Below, one piece after another: positions 10,332-23,570 of a DNA stretch of 48,841 bases. Location: positions 1 to 48,841 of the forward strand of contig JADHZC010000010.1 in NCBI GenBank assembly GCA_015657545.1. Reading direction: 5' to 3'. The translations under genes were made by a program, and so were the position numbers. The first letter of the stretch is position 1. Every line of letters starts with the position of its first letter. This stretch comes from Rickettsia sp. (GTDB lineage Bacteria; Pseudomonadota; Alphaproteobacteria; Rickettsiales; Rickettsiaceae). The notes beneath the pieces were generated by a model. That model did not search any database and was not told the origin of the DNA. It saw nothing but the letters and a program-made list of their open reading frames with translations.

Positions 10332-11125
10332 ATGATGAAACTCAATAACATTTTTGAAGGAAAAATTGGACTAATTACAGGTGTCGCTAATAAAATGTCT
10401 ATAGCTTATAATATAGCTAAATTATTAAAAGAAAATGGCGCAGAAATAATTCTTACATACCCAGCAGAAAATCTAAAAAAAAGAGTTTTCACTATCGCAG
10501 AAGAACTCAAAGCAGAAGTTTTTTACATGAATGTATTAGAACAGGATTCTATAAATATTTTATTTGAAAATATTAAAACTAAATATGGAAAATTGGATAC
10601 TATCCTGCATTCTATAGCTTTTGCTAACAAAGAAGAATTAAGAGGTAGATATTTAGATACTAGTATTGAAAATTTTCTTAACGCTATGAATATATCATGT
10701 TATTCTTTTACATCAATTGTAAGATCTGCAGAATCTCTAATGAAAAAGGATCTGCATGAAGATTCAAGCAGTATTTTAACTCTCTCTTATTACGGCAGTA
10801 ATAAAGTTATTCCTGGATATAATGTGATGGGAGTTGCTAAGGCTGCTTTAGAATCAAGCGTCAGATATTTAGCTCACGATGTTGGTATTTCAAACATCAG
10901 AATCAACGCTATCTCAGCAGGGACATTTAGAACTCTGCATCCAGTGGAAAAGGAAATTTTGTTAAGATGTTAGATTTTCATTCCAAAATTCTCCACTAAA
11001 AGTAATACTACACAAGATGATGTAGCAAAATCTGCAGTATTTTTTAGTAACCTATCAAGCGCAGTTACAGGAGAAATACATTATGTAGATTCTGGAATTA
11101 ACACAGTTGGTTATTTCAAAATTAA
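10332..11125 (+). pseudogene. fabI: enoyl-ACP reductase, broken in its last fifth
   Basis: FabI makes the last reduction of each fatty-acid elongation cycle. The first 200 or so codons are intact: the glycine-rich GLITGVANKMSIAYNIA, and the catalytic pair Tyr163 and Lys170 in GYNVMGVAK. After the AINAISAG-equivalent region one T is missing (CTGCATCC near 10936, where a second copy reads CTTGCATCC), which shifts the frame to a stop at 10971-10973 (213 residues instead of about 260). Two more single-base losses follow (in AAAATTCTCC and AAAAGTAATACT). After these three losses the original frame is regained and reads on as GEIHYVDSGINTVGYFKIK to the tRNA gene. The lost part carries the substrate-binding loop and tetramer contacts. 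Either the gene is dead or the sequence of the duplicated part is wrong. All lesions lie inside the duplicated segment. Confidence 0.8.
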
Positions 11126-11209
11126 GCCTTTATGGTGGAATGGTAGACACGACAGACTCAAAATCGTTTGCTCTTCAAGGGCGTGCCGGTTCAAGTCCGG
11201 CTAAAGGTA
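11126..11209 (+). tRNA. tRNA-Leu(CAA), with an imperfect anticodon stem
   Basis: Acceptor GCCTTTA (11126-11132) pairs with TAAAGGT (11202-11208), closing with G-U. The T arm GCCGG TTCAAGT CCGGC is perfect, a long class II variable arm (GCTC/GGGC) is present, and the anticodon loop CTCAAAA puts CAA at the anticodon. The 5' anticodon stem is ACAGA, but the 3' side reads TCGTT instead of TCTGT, as if a T were lost. The decayed second copy 500 bases downstream keeps TCTGT. CCA is not encoded. It directly abuts the end of fabI. Confidence 0.75.
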
Positions 11210-11285
11210 CATTTAATTAAATTTTATTTTTAATAACCTGTCAAAAATCAACATTTACTAAGATTTAAATAATCTTGTGCATGTT

Positions 11286-11625
<340 letters not shown>

Positions 11626-11709
11626 GCCTTTATGGTGAAATGTTAGACACGACAGACTCAAAATCTGTTGCTCTTCAAGGCATGCCAGTGTTCAAGTCTA
11701 TCTAAAGTA
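11626..11709 (+). pseudogene. pseudo-tRNA-Leu, second copy
   Basis: Starts exactly 500 bases after the first tRNA-Leu and has the same length. The anticodon arm ACAGA CTCAAAA TCTGT is perfect, but the T arm reads GCCAG...CTATC and no longer pairs, and the D arm and acceptor are altered (GGTGAAATGTTAG). It could not fold as a working tRNA. Confidence 0.8.
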
Positions 11710-11725
11710 CATTTTTTAATTATAA

Positions 11726-12004
11726 CTCATTTTTCTGATAAATTATAATATTAAATTCTATACTGGAACAATAAAAATAGATAAATTTTTTCTAGATATT
11801 ATAACATATTTATTTTTTTTAATAATTATAACTTTAGAGACTTATTCATATATAGACTGTTATTATCTCTATAATTTCAGTAATAAATTCGCTAATATTA
11901 AAAAATATCCTCTAATCCATCGCAAAAAAGAAAAAATTACAAAATTTCTTTTTAATCCTTGCATTAGATTTAGAAAAAAAAATTATATTAATATAGAAAA
12001 ATAA
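11726..12004 (+). other. long open frame without an ATG, of uncertain status
   Basis: A stop-free frame of about 92 codons ends at TAA 12002-12004. It has no ATG, GTG or TTG, so it would need a start such as ATT, ATA or CTG. The deduced product has a hydrophobic segment (LDIITYLFFLIIITLETYSY) followed by a basic, Cys-containing tail (FLFNPCIRFRKKNYI), like a small single-pass membrane protein. At this AT content stops are expected about every ten codons, so the length is unusual. It converges on atpF. It may be a relic or a small gene that lost its start. Confidence 0.25.
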
Positions 12005-12016
12005 TTTATCAAAAAA

Positions 12017-12478
12017 TCATAATCCTTTTTTGATAAGAATATTCAGAACATGTTCTTGCAATAAGCTTTGATCCTTGTTATAAAAATCTTTTTTTACTAG
12101 ATCAATTTGATTTTCTATCAATCGCAAATAGGCTTTATTTTTTAACTTCATGTAAATCACATCATAGTTTTCTTTGATATAAATTTTTTGATTTTCAAAA
12201 TCAATATCTAGACGAGATGATTCTTCTTGAAATTTTTTATCAAAATTTTCTATAAGCTGATTAATTTTTTGCTCCTTTTGTTTTTCAATTTCTATTAATT
12301 TGCTATCTAAGTTATCTAATAATCTTTGAGAATTGTTTTTTTCTGCTTCAGCTTCAAAGAGAGAATGCCTAATCTCATTAATTTGACTATCTAAAAAAGA
12401 CACTAAAACAGATCTATATCTAAAAAACAAAAATACTAACAAAATAAAAGATAATAAAATGTAAATATCACTTTTCAC
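12017..12478 (-). CDS. atpF: F0F1 ATP synthase subunit b
   Basis: Peripheral-stalk subunit linking F0 to F1. The 153-residue protein has one N-terminal membrane helix (about residues 4-22, ILLSFILLVFLFF) and then a long charged amphipathic helix rich in Lys/Glu/Gln with few prolines or glycines, forming the stator coiled coil. It is the last gene of atpB-atpE-atpF'-atpF; its ATG immediately follows the stop of atpF' with no spacer. F1 genes are not in the window, as expected for Rickettsiales, where F0 and F1 operons are split. Confidence 0.88.
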   Translation of the reverse strand: MKSDIYILLSFILLVFLFFRYRSVLVSFLDSQINEIRHSLFEAEAEKNNSQRLLDNLDSKLIEIEKQKEQKINQLIENFDKKFQEESSRLDIDFENQKIYIKENYDVIYMKLKNKAYLRLIENQIDLVKKDFYNKDQSLLQEHVLNILIKKGL

Positions 12479-12925
12479 TTAAAAAATACCCTCAGTAAAT
12501 AATATTTTCTTAATTATAGATTCTGATATTTCATTAGAAATTTTCTTCTCTGAAGCAATTAAATCACGGTAAAATTGCTCTATTTCTTTTAAATGATCTT
12601 TTTCTATCTGTAAAATTTCTCCTTTTAACTGATCTTGTTTAGATTCTAAATATCTGACTAAACGCAGTTCATAGTGATTTTTGATAAAAGATAGTTCATT
12701 TTCTAATTCAAGATTCAATGCTTTACGCTTTTCTAAAAAAGCTTCAAACTTAACTTTAGCTTGAGCACTAAGAACATAATCAGAATCTATTTTATTTTTT
12801 CTATCCTGAAAAATTTTATAAATTTTAGGAATTACAAAAAAATAGTTAATCAAATAGAGAGACCCTAAAAATATAAATAACCAAAAAGACTGAGATAAGA
12901 AACTTGAACTATCAAATTGCGGCAT
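12479..12925 (-). CDS. atpF': F0F1 ATP synthase subunit b' (AtpG/AtpX type)
   Basis: The second, divergent b subunit that alphaproteobacteria and plastids use to make a b/b' stator heterodimer. The 148 residues start MPQFDSSSFLSQSFWLFIFL, the usual b' opening with a membrane helix at residues 13-32, followed by a charged helical stalk. It sits in the conserved place between atpE and atpF. The b and b' assignment follows gene order and the N-terminal PQFD-type leader. Confidence 0.88.
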   Translation of the reverse strand: MPQFDSSSFLSQSFWLFIFLGSLYLINYFFVIPKIYKIFQDRKNKIDSDYVLSAQAKVKFEAFLEKRKALNLELENELSFIKNHYELRLVRYLESKQDQLKGEILQIEKDHLKEIEQFYRDLIASEKKISNEISESIIKKILFTEGIF

Positions 12926-12942
12926 CTTAAACCTTTAGAGAT

Positions 12943-13158
12943 TTACATAAAAATGAGTAATATAGCTATCAAAAAGGATAGTAAACCCATTGCCTCAGCT
13001 AAAGAAGCTCCTATAATAGCTATTTTTTGTAAACTATCTGAAGTAGAAGGATTTCTAGACATACCGTTCAACAAACTCATAAAAATTATAGCAACTCCTA
13101 ACGCAGAAGCAGCCATGCCAAATGACATAAAACCTATTGCAAAAAATTTATAATCCAT
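12943..13158 (-). CDS. atpE: F0F1 ATP synthase subunit c (proteolipid)
   Basis: A 71-residue hairpin of two membrane helices that forms the rotor ring. The polar loop RNPS is present (residues 35-38), the Gly/Ala-rich first helix reads [11 protein letters not shown], and the proton-carrying carboxylate is Glu55 in [10 protein letters not shown]. It lies between atpB (62 bases upstream) and atpF' (17 bases downstream). Confidence 0.97.
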   Translation of the reverse strand: MDYKFFAIGFMSFGMAASALGVAIIFMSLLNGMSRNPSTSDSLQKIAIIGASLAEAMGLLSFLIAILLIFM

Positions 13159-13220
13159 ATTAACCTCAAAAATAAGAATTTACAAAAAAATATATTAATA
13201 AAAAATTATTATGTAAAAAA

Positions 13221-13952
13221 CTAGTGCATAGAAAACATATCTTTAATATAAGTACAACTTAAGATCATAAAAATATAAGCCTGTAATACAGAGACTAAGA
13301 TTTCAAAACATAATAAAATAGATAATAAAGGTATCATAAAAATACCAAAATATATTAATATAAAACTCATTAAACTTGCAACAATTTTAATCATGATATG
13401 TCCAGCTACAACATTAATTGTTAGTCTTAGGCATAAAACAATTGGCTTAGATAAATAGGAAAAAAACTCAATCATGCTAATCAAAGGCATCATCCACCAA
13501 GGAACGTCTGATGGAAAAAACATTTTGAAAAATTGTTTACCTTTGTTTATCAATGCTATCGCAGTCAAAACTAAGAAAAAAAATGCTGCAATGATAGAAG
13601 TTACTATTATATGACTTGTTATTGTAAAACTATAGGGAATATTTCCAAGTAAATTAGCTAATAAAATAAAGATAAAAATTGTAAAAATCATTGGTAAAAA
13701 AATTTTTTTAATCTTACAATCTAAACCTGAAAAAGATTGTTCTACAATATTAAATAAAGTTTCATTTGCAACCTGCAATCTAGAAGGAATCAAATTCGTT
13801 TTGCGTAAAGCAATGAAAGAAAAGGAAAAAAACAATAATACTAAAATAAACATCATTAAAGAAGAATTAGTAAATTCTAGTCCATAACGAGATAATGGAT
13901 CTTTCTCAAAAAAACTAATAATTTCAAACTGCTTTAAAGGATTTATCTGCAC
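13221..13952 (-). CDS. atpB: F0F1 ATP synthase subunit a
   Basis: A 243-residue membrane protein providing the two proton half-channels next to the c ring. The essential arginine is Arg176 in LCLRLTINVVAGH, a signature segment, and the NIPYSFTITSHI segment matches the family. About five or six helices are visible. First gene of the F0 operon, with a promoter about 36-63 bases upstream. Confidence 0.97.
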   Translation of the reverse strand: MQINPLKQFEIISFFEKDPLSRYGLEFTNSSLMMFILVLLFFSFSFIALRKTNLIPSRLQVANETLFNIVEQSFSGLDCKIKKIFLPMIFTIFIFILLANLLGNIPYSFTITSHIIVTSIIAAFFFLVLTAIALINKGKQFFKMFFPSDVPWWMMPLISMIEFFSYLSKPIVLCLRLTINVVAGHIMIKIVASLMSFILIYFGIFMIPLLSILLCFEILVSVLQAYIFMILSCTYIKDMFSMH

Positions 13953-13987
13953 AAAAATATATTTTAAATAAATATCAAATAAAGAAA

Positions 13988-14015
13988 ATTATACAGCAAA
14001 AAATTTTTTTCTCAA
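13988..14015 (-). promoter_or_regulatory. sigma-70-type promoter for the atpBEF'F operon
   Basis: On the minus strand, TTGAGA (14015-14010), a 16-base spacer of A and T tracts, and TATAAT (13993-13988) precede atpB by about 35 bases. No atpI is present upstream. Confidence 0.5.
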
Positions 14016-14060
14016 AAAACAATCAAACAAATTTTGATAATTAAATTGCAAATAACAAGA

Positions 14061-14786
14061 TTATTTAGATTTATTTTTTAAAGATTGTTCAATTTTTTTT
14101 GCTATTGATTGATAATTTTTATAACCATTCATATCATATAATTCTCCATTAATAATCCAAGAAGGTGAGTATTTAATAGAAAAACTTTTTTGCATATTAT
14201 AGCTTTTATGAAATAATTTATATCTTAAATCTTTATTTTCTAAACATTGAGTAATTTTTCCTTCTTCATTCCAATGTAATTTAGCTACATTGGAAAAGTA
14301 AGAATAATAATTCTTACTTAAAACCCACTGATTTTGTTGCCCTAAAGCTATATGCATGAATTTTAAATAATCCTCAATATTACCTGTACATCTTGCTAAA
14401 ATAGAAGCAATCAACTCTTTTTGAGAATGTATAGATTCTCTAAAAATTAATAAGACTTTTTTTTTGTCTACAAAATCAGATTTAATTTGAGGAATGATTT
14501 GTTTAAAAAAATAAGCACATGCAGGGCAAGTACTAGAAAAGAAAAATATCACTTTTACTGGTGCATCTTTTTTTCCTATAAACATATCGTCTGGATATAA
14601 AACATTCATATCCACCTCTTCAATAGAGCTTTTATGATTAATAGACTCGGAGAGTGGATTTTCTATCTTAGCTTTCTTGTGGGCATCATAGTCAATATTT
14701 GATAAATCTTGCTTTTTATGTTCATCTGAACAAGAAAAAATAGAAATTATCGATAGAAAAAATAAAAAATTTTTTATAAAAATCAT
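14061..14786 (-). CDS. DsbA-like thioredoxin-fold lipoprotein
   Basis: A thiol-disulfide oxidoreductase of the DsbA/Com1 kind, probably tethered to a membrane on the periplasmic side. I place the start at the ATG at 14784-14786; a longer frame from a TTG at 14834 would bury the signal. From the chosen start there is a hydrophobic signal (IFIKNFLFFLSIISIF), a lipobox cysteine SIFSC (Cys19), and the redox motif CPAC (Cys87 and Cys90) in FFFSSTCPACAYFF, then a DsbA-like helical insertion. It may oxidise exported Cys-rich proteins such as the large ankyrin protein nearby; that link is inference. Confidence 0.85.
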   Translation of the reverse strand: MIFIKNFLFFLSIISIFSCSDEHKKQDLSNIDYDAHKKAKIENPLSESINHKSSIEEVDMNVLYPDDMFIGKKDAPVKVIFFFSSTCPACAYFFKQIIPQIKSDFVDKKKVLLIFRESIHSQKELIASILARCTGNIEDYLKFMHIALGQQNQWVLSKNYYSYFSNVAKLHWNEEGKITQCLENKDLRYKLFHKSYNMQKSFSIKYSPSWIINGELYDMNGYKNYQSIAKKIEQSLKNKSK

Positions 14787-14930
14787 AAAATGATTGTAGA
14801 ATAATTTTTTCAATTTTATTAATAGACGCTCCAAAAGTGTAGATTTTTTTTTTATATCAGTAAATCAAAAAGAAAAATCCTTTTTACAAAAATCTCTAAA
14901 AAGTAACAATTAAGTCATATCATAAAAACA

Positions 14931-15665
14931 GTGAACTACTAGCACCTAGAGGAGCGATTTTCTAAAATAGTAAGCAGTATTTTGTAACTGCGTGTTTCCT
15001 TTCTTTTATGACTCTTCTACACAAGCAATAAATAATAACTATTTTTAGTATTGCTTTTATTGGCTCTAAATCCTATAGCAAAAAGCTTTCTTATTCCAGA
15101 TTTGTTTCTTAGTGACTCTATTCCAGAATTCTTTTTAAATCCATTGCTCTTTGTTCGATAACTAATGAGGCATTTCTATCCGCAATGTCTGTATTACCAC
15201 ATGTAGCACATTGAAATATTAACCGACTCTTTCTTTTCTTTTTTTATCTACTAATCCACATTTGAACATTTTTGTGATAGGTAAAATACCAGTTATTTGC
15301 AGTGTTTCTCAATATTATTAAAAGACTGATCGAATAAGAAATTAATTAGCTTTTGAGACTTAAATTGAGAATATGCTGTATCTATAGGAACATATGTTCT
15401 AATTGGATAATGTTTTCTAGCAAAACTTCTATAAGAATTTTTTTTCCAAACATTTTGCATGTCAAATTGCTTTATAATAACCCATCCATTGATCTAAAGT
15501 TCTTTTTAATCTTTAGTTGTATATGCTTTGAATTTAATCTTTCCCGTTATTTAGTATCGTTTTATATGATTATTTATACTCTTGATTTAACAACAATACA
15601 TAGAAATAATAATATTTTTATTGCTTGCTTACCCTCTAAAAAAGCAGCTTTGTGCAAGATTTTAA
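14931..15665 (-). mobile_element. decayed IS200/IS605-type element with tnpB remnant (copy A)
   Basis: On the minus strand, reading down from about 15665, the frames are shredded but resemble TnpB: KIKFKAYTTKD near the start, then RTYVPIDTAYSQFKSQKL, an internal deletion after WYFTY, then the zinc-finger-like ATCGNTDIADRNAS and the tail KKAFCYRI. The same order occurs in the longer copy at 42.4-43.8 kb. The end (GCTCCTCTAGGTGCTAGTAG, minus strand, about 14955-14936) matches the end of that copy and is the remains of a subterminal hairpin. No tnpA remnant is seen. It cannot be functional. Confidence 0.75.
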
Positions 15666-15911
15666 TCCAAATAAATCCCTATTAACTTAGTTTTGAGCGC
15701 ATTTTAATAACATTTCTTTATTAGATATTATAAATTCATATCAAAGATACTCTAAATCAAAAACTCTAAAATTTTCACAAATTATTGCGCAGCCTCAAGT
15801 TTCTAACTTTGGTTCACAACCACTTAATGCAATTTGCCACATATATAAAGGCATAGGATCAATCTACCAAAATTAGACTTCTTCACAAACTAGGCCCTAA
15901 TATCCTTTAGG
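15666..15911 (-). other. non-coding spacer, possibly decayed coding DNA
   Basis: Between the tnpB relic and the ankyrin gene. On the minus strand short open pieces (MWQIALSGCEPKLET, CAIICENFRVFDLEYL) are interrupted by stops. I cannot identify a parent gene. Nothing else is visible here. Confidence 0.3.
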
Positions 15912-19343
<3,432 letters not shown>

Positions 19344-21807
19344 TTAAATCTTCTTTATTTTCTACTTGTTGTAATGTAAGATTAAAAATTGACCTTTCTT
19401 TACTTCCAGAAGAACAAATACCAGTAAACAAATGATCATTGCAAAATTTAAAATCTACAATAATTTCATAACCATTTTGTACCAAAAGTATTTTGTGCTC
19501 TTCTGCTGATATATTCAAAAATCTACGCAATTTATTAATACGATTTTGAAAATACTTATAAACAAAACCCTCTATTTCTAGGAAAAAGAATATTTTTGTT
19601 TCAAAATTTTTTAAAAAATGATCAAATACAGTTTTAATAGAATTCTGTTCGGAGCTTTTAGTATCAAAAAATTTATTCTTATTAGCATTCATAGTAACTA
19701 TTAACACTATAGGAGATGCTTTAATTTTATCTAAAAGATAACTATAATGCTTTAAATATAGTATTTGTCCTATTTGGTCTATTACCAAAATTTTTTCCTG
19801 CTTTGCAAAGTTAAGCAAAAAAATAGAAAAATAAGAATATAAAACAGCAGCCCTCACAGCTCTGAATTGATGAATCTCTTGCACATCTGCATTACTATCA
19901 TGTTGAGGAGAAGGAAAATTGAGATCTATCAACTGAAAAACATCTTTAGCTTGGAAACTACTATTGTCTCCTTCAAAAACACTCAAATAGTCTTTTTTTA
20001 TGGTTAAATACTCAAGTCTCTTTGCTAATGCAGAATAATTTTTATTTGTATTTAATAATTGAAAAATTTTATGTATAGCTCTATCTTTAGTATTGAGCTC
20101 TAAAATGCTATTAATGAAATCACCTATTAATTCCATCTCATTATTATTTAAAGGATTAACAACATTAAGTGATAAAATTTTAAACCATTCAAATAAAAAA
20201 TCTCGTGCTATTTGTCCCTCTCCTATCAAAAAAGGATTAAATAATTTTTTACAAGAATAAAATTTTCCTCCTAATAACCCAACAAAAACATGGCTATCTT
20301 TTGATAACGTTAAATAACCAATATTTGGAAAAAATTTTTGACTCCTCGCAAGTAATAAATTCACTAAAATAGTTTTTCCTGACTCCTTCGAACCTAAAAG
20401 TAAAATATTAGAATTATTATTCTGATCATAAAAACTAAAATTGTAAAATAATTTATTTATAGATTTAAAAGTGATAATATTTTTTCCCCAAAAATATTTC
20501 TTTTTCTCTTTTAAATTTGGTATTATGGGAGATCTTACATGCACAAAATTTGCTATCTCATTACCTAATAGAAGATTTTTTCTTGTAATAAAAGATGTAT
20601 TTGATGGTAAATATGACCAAAATTGTTTTTCTAAATTTATGTCTTCAATTACATAAGTGATGCCTAAACTTGATAATAAATCTTGTACAAGAGAAGCATT
20701 TGATAATAATTTTTGCAAATTTTGTTCATATAAAACAAGAATTTGCTGTTCTTCAAAAAATTTATCATTTGTTTCAAAATTAGATAATCCCATAAATTTC
20801 TCTAACTTTTTGGAAGAAGTAATTTTTAGATATTCCAATTGTTTTTTTAAGTTAAAATTTTTGGATTCTGAAGAGAAAAATATTGTAGATGCAATTGTTA
20901 GTTGAATATTTAATTGCGAAATCTTTTCCAGCATTTCTTCATTAATACCAAGTAAATTCTTGATAGAAATAACAGTAGCAAAAAATTCTTTCTTTTCTAT
21001 TCTACTATTAATAACATTTTTCCCAAAATAAAATCTTGATAAATTATTAATATTGGAAATATCCTGTTCTGTAACATAAAAATCAATTTTAGTAAAATTT
21101 ACTAATTCATAATAAAAAATCAATAATTCAGATTTATACCCATTTTCAGTAGGCACAGAAGTTAATTTTTTAGCATTGAACTTTGTTAAGCAATTTATAA
21201 TTTTTTCAGTAATGTTATTAATTTTTTTTGAAGCAATTTTGAGTTGATTAAGATATCTTTTAAATAAGATTTTAGTAAAAAATGACTGTATAAATCTTTC
21301 TACTTTTGAAGAAAAAATATCATCTGTTCTGTACAAGACAGAAATATATATTTCATTCAAAAAAATATTATCTAATTGATTTTGTTCTATCCAAAAATCA
21401 TCCATAAATCCTAAAAAATTTCCAGTGAAATTTTCTTTTTTAAAAGAAAATTTAGAAAATTTATTATGTATATAAAATACTGTATTTTCAGATGCAACTT
21501 CTTGCAAAATATTCCGAATATTTTTTTTTAATTCCGAATTATATTGTGATATAAAATGTTTAGGATTTTCAATTTTAATAACTTGAAGTAATTCAAGATC
21601 TCTTGATACTAATGTCTCAAAATCGTAATGATGTGTGATTTTGAGAAAATCTCTAACTTCAATATATTTTACCATTTTTTCAAACTAAGATTTTATTAAT
21701 TGCAATATAAAATGATATGTTAATTTATTAAATATTAAAAATCTATATCCCCAATTTAGCAAAAATTTTGCTTTGCACGAGACCTTTTTACAAAAAAGCT
21801 AATATTC

Positions 21808-23541
21808 TTAATCAGAATCTTTTTCAGAATTTTGCAACAAAGCAATTTGCTCTATTTCATTTTCATCTAAACGTTGTTGAGGCAATGGTACTGGAGGAAT
21901 AATTTTTTTAGAAAAAAAACTATTCTCATAATATATAATTTTATTACTTTTAATTGGAGGAAATGATTCTATCAAAATAATCTGTTCTTCTCTTGGTAAT
22001 TGTATCACTTCTTGAGGCAGAAGCAGAGCTCTTTGTGCATTTGAAACATTTTGTGTTCTAGTAGAGAAATTTAAATCAAAAAATAATGGTTTATTATAAG
22101 ATACTTGTTGAATTGTTTTCGTACCACAAAGTTGAGATATCAAATTTGCTGTTTCATAATTATTAGCTGCAAATGTGATTCTATAAGTTGCATTAGATAA
22201 AAAAGAATTCATACCAGAATCTTCATATATTCCCTTTAATTGTTGAGTATCTTGAACTATTAAAAATAATCTTACATTATAACCTCTAAAATAAGCTATA
22301 CCAGTTCTAAACTGTTCCATTTTACCTAACGTAGGGAACTCATCCATAAGAAACATCACTCCATAAGGTTCTTCAGCTTTTTTGGGAATTTTTCTTGTAA
22401 GAAATTCAGTAGCTTGTTGATAAAAAACCTGCATTAATTTTTGAAGACGATTAATATTATCTGGTGTCAAACCTACATAAATACTTGTTTTGAATTTTCT
22501 AATATTCATGAAATTAAAATCTGATTTTGATGTAGCTTTATCAATAAGCGGATTAGCCCATAATTCTAAAGAAGAATTAACATGAGAAATAACACCAGAT
22601 CTTTCTTTATCAGCCTTTTGTAAAAAAGCAGATATATTCATATATCCTACTGGATGCATTGCTTCACCTAAAGTATCTAACATTATAGCAAGATTATAGG
22701 TTACATCATCACTTCTCATTGTTCTAACTACTTCTCCAAAAGTTTTAGGTTTTTCTTCATCAACTAATAATGCAAGCACAACTCCTACAAAAAGGCTACG
22801 AGCTTCATTTGTCCAAAATTCTTTTTCAGGCATTATAAGATTAGCTATTTTTTGTATATCATCTACCATTTGTCCAGGTTTAGTACTGATCCAATCTATT
22901 GGATTATAACAATGAGTTATTCCATCAGGATTAGAAGGCTCCCAAACAAAAACATCTTGTCCCATTTTTTTTCTCCAGCCACTAGTTAATTCATAGTTTT
23001 CAAGTTTTATATCATGTACAATTACAGAATCAGACCAAAATAATAAATTAGGTATAACAAATCCTACTCCTTTTCCAGATCCTGTAGGAGCAAAAAGCAA
23101 AGCATGTTGATATCCATCAGCAACATATAATCCTCCATGGTCTTGACCTAACAACATACCCTTTTTGGCTCTTAATTTAGCTCTATCAATATCACTAAAA
23201 GAAGCCCATTTAGCTGATCCAAAAGCTTCTTCCTTTGCTTTAAAAGCATTAAAAGTAAATATTCTTGGCCTAATCATTATATACACAATTAGCAACAATA
23301 ACCAATTACAGGCTATAATTAAAATTGATATGTTTTTAACAGAATATAAACCGACACTATCTGTTTCAAATATTAAATATCTGAGCAATATATATCCTTC
23401 AATTACACTAATATATGACAAGCCTATAAAATTGACTTGTCCTAAATAGAATAGAAAAACATTACTAGTAACAAGTAAGCAAAAATAGAGATATATTATG
23501 TGTAAAATTACTACAAAAATACTATTAACAAATTTTGTCAT
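21808..23541 (-). CDS. virD4: VirD4 type IV coupling protein
   Basis: A hexameric ATPase that recruits substrates to the secretion channel. The 577 residues have two N-terminal membrane segments (about 8-33 and 71-90), a TraG-like FGSAKWAS segment, Walker A APTGSGKG (residues 151-158), and Walker B FLMDEFPTLG (Asp400, Glu401). Conserved coupling-protein segments IVHDIKLENYELTSGWR and the VQDTQQLKGIYE region are present. It is 29 bases downstream of virB11. The tail from about residue 540 is charged and may be a substrate-binding extension. Confidence 0.96.
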   Translation of the reverse strand: MTKFVNSIFVVILHIIYLYFCLLVTSNVFLFYLGQVNFIGLSYISVIEGYILLRYLIFETDSVGLYSVKNISILIIACNWLLLLIVYIMIRPRIFTFNAFKAKEEAFGSAKWASFSDIDRAKLRAKKGMLLGQDHGGLYVADGYQHALLFAPTGSGKGVGFVIPNLLFWSDSVIVHDIKLENYELTSGWRKKMGQDVFVWEPSNPDGITHCYNPIDWISTKPGQMVDDIQKIANLIMPEKEFWTNEARSLFVGVVLALLVDEEKPKTFGEVVRTMRSDDVTYNLAIMLDTLGEAMHPVGYMNISAFLQKADKERSGVISHVNSSLELWANPLIDKATSKSDFNFMNIRKFKTSIYVGLTPDNINRLQKLMQVFYQQATEFLTRKIPKKAEEPYGVMFLMDEFPTLGKMEQFRTGIAYFRGYNVRLFLIVQDTQQLKGIYEDSGMNSFLSNATYRITFAANNYETANLISQLCGTKTIQQVSYNKPLFFDLNFSTRTQNVSNAQRALLLPQEVIQLPREEQIILIESFPPIKSNKIIYYENSFFSKKIIPPVPLPQQRLDENEIEQIALLQNSEKDSD

Positions 23542-23570
23542 AATAAAATGATAAGAATTAACTAATAAAA

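Noticed and set aside
10332..10973. A naturally short, functional 213-residue FabI
   Set aside because: The rest of FabI is readable just downstream in other frames, and the missing part includes conserved substrate-binding and oligomer segments.
15353..15685. Plus-strand open frame of about 110 codons
   Set aside because: It lies opposite the tnpB relic (copy A), whose text is readable on the minus strand and aligns with copy B. The plus-strand product has no recognisable features.
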